This document shows, piece by piece, positions 63,535 to 64,000 of a stretch of DNA of 64,000 nt. Numbering within the stretch: the stretch's first letter is position 1; every line of letters starts with the position of its first letter. Source of the DNA: Blastomussa wellsi (lineage: Eukaryota > Cnidaria > Anthozoa > Scleractinia > Plerogyridae); assembly GCA_947652115.1 (NCBI GenBank), contig OX393561.1, forward strand, positions 31,158,103 to 31,222,102, given 5' to 3'. The notes below the pieces were generated by a model. That model was not told where the DNA came from, did not search any database, and saw nothing but the letters and a program-made list of their open reading frames with translations. Position numbers and translations under genes: made by a program.

Positions 63535-63993
63535 CCCTGGTGAAAAGCTTCAAAGGATCTTACAAGATCCTTAAGGGTCTGTCAAAGTTCCTCAAAGATA
63601 AAGATCTTTAAGGATCCTTTAAAGATCTTTAAGGATCCTTACAAGATTTTTAAGGATCTGTCAAAGACAAAGATCTTTTAAGGATCCTGTAAAGATCTTT
63701 GAAGATCTTTGAAAGATATTCAAAGAATTTAATGGAAAGATTGCTTGAGGTTCCTGCAAGTTCCTGCAAAGATCTTTCAGATTCTGCTAAGATCCCCCAG
63801 GATCAGCTAGGATCTTGAAGGATCATCAAGGATCTTTGCAGGGACCTCAAGGATCGTTGCAGGGACTTTGCAGGGACTTGAAAGATCTTGACAAGATCCT
63901 ACAAGATCTTTGATGCTCACCAAGATCCACATGAGATCCTCACAAAGATCTTAAAAGATCCTTTAAGGATCTTAAAAAGATTTTTCACCAGGG
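63535..63993. mobile_element. GATC-rich element with CCCTGGTGAAAA ends, copy 2
   Basis: CCCTGGTGAAAAGCTT at the left and AAGATTTTTCACCAGGG at the right. The order of internal phrases is the same as in copy 1 (GGTTCCTGCAAGTTCCTGC, GCTAAGATCCCCCAGGATCA, GATGCTCACCAAGATCCACA), with a few small insertions and deletions. It directly follows the minisatellite. Confidence 0.85.
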
Positions 63994-64000
63994 CTAGCCT

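Overview
This is a eukaryotic, AT-rich, intron-rich, transposon-rich window with no prokaryotic operon structure. The coding content and repeats fit an early-branching animal, most likely an anthozoan cnidarian and perhaps a stony coral. That assignment is inferred: the exons encode conserved metazoan proteins, the introns are long, and the repeats include tRNA-derived SINEs, Penelope-type hammerhead termini, an L1/Tx1-like LINE and many foldback MITEs.

Three conserved protein genes can be assembled from exons whose splice phases agree. (1) At the left edge, on the minus strand, lies the 5' part of a CBFA2T/ETO/MTG (nervy-type) corepressor gene. Its TAFH/NHR1 domain is in exons at 518-867 and 118-207, and a likely first coding exon is at 19003-19051, behind an 18-kb intron. 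(2) In the middle, on the minus strand, is a complete SNRK kinase gene of the AMPK-related family. Its five coding exons between 46121 and 29456 add up to exactly 805 codons plus a stop. (3) On the right, on the plus strand, is the 5' part of a magnesium-dependent phosphatase 1 (MDP1) gene with three exons at 52512-52560, 55698-55758 and 59892-60002; the rest is not in the window. A small intronless ORF (123 aa, 50275-50646) behind two CCAAT boxes may be a fourth, unrecognised gene.

The rest is introns and intergenic DNA filled with repeats. SNRK intron 2 holds a three-level nest: a TTAA-flanked foldback MITE (35248-41035) was split by a 5'-truncated LINE (about 35471-40469), whose ORF2 was in turn split by a second TTAA-flanked foldback MITE (36126-36677). 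Each level shows its own target-site duplication. MDP1 intron 1 holds a second nest: inverted Penelope-like termini with hammerhead ribozymes flank a decayed pogo/Tigger element that itself contains a TTAA MITE. Other hammerhead-like sequences lie at 14613-14660 and 49124-49171.

The right end (61205-63993) is a composite repeat. Two direct copies of a GATC-rich element with CCCTGGTG terminal inverted repeats flank about 1.9 kb of a 16-bp minisatellite. Each minisatellite unit centres on the palindrome CAAGATCTTG, and the array shows a 496-bp higher-order period.

The three genes are not known to act together; they are ordinary neighbours. I found no CRISPR array, rRNA or intact tRNA.
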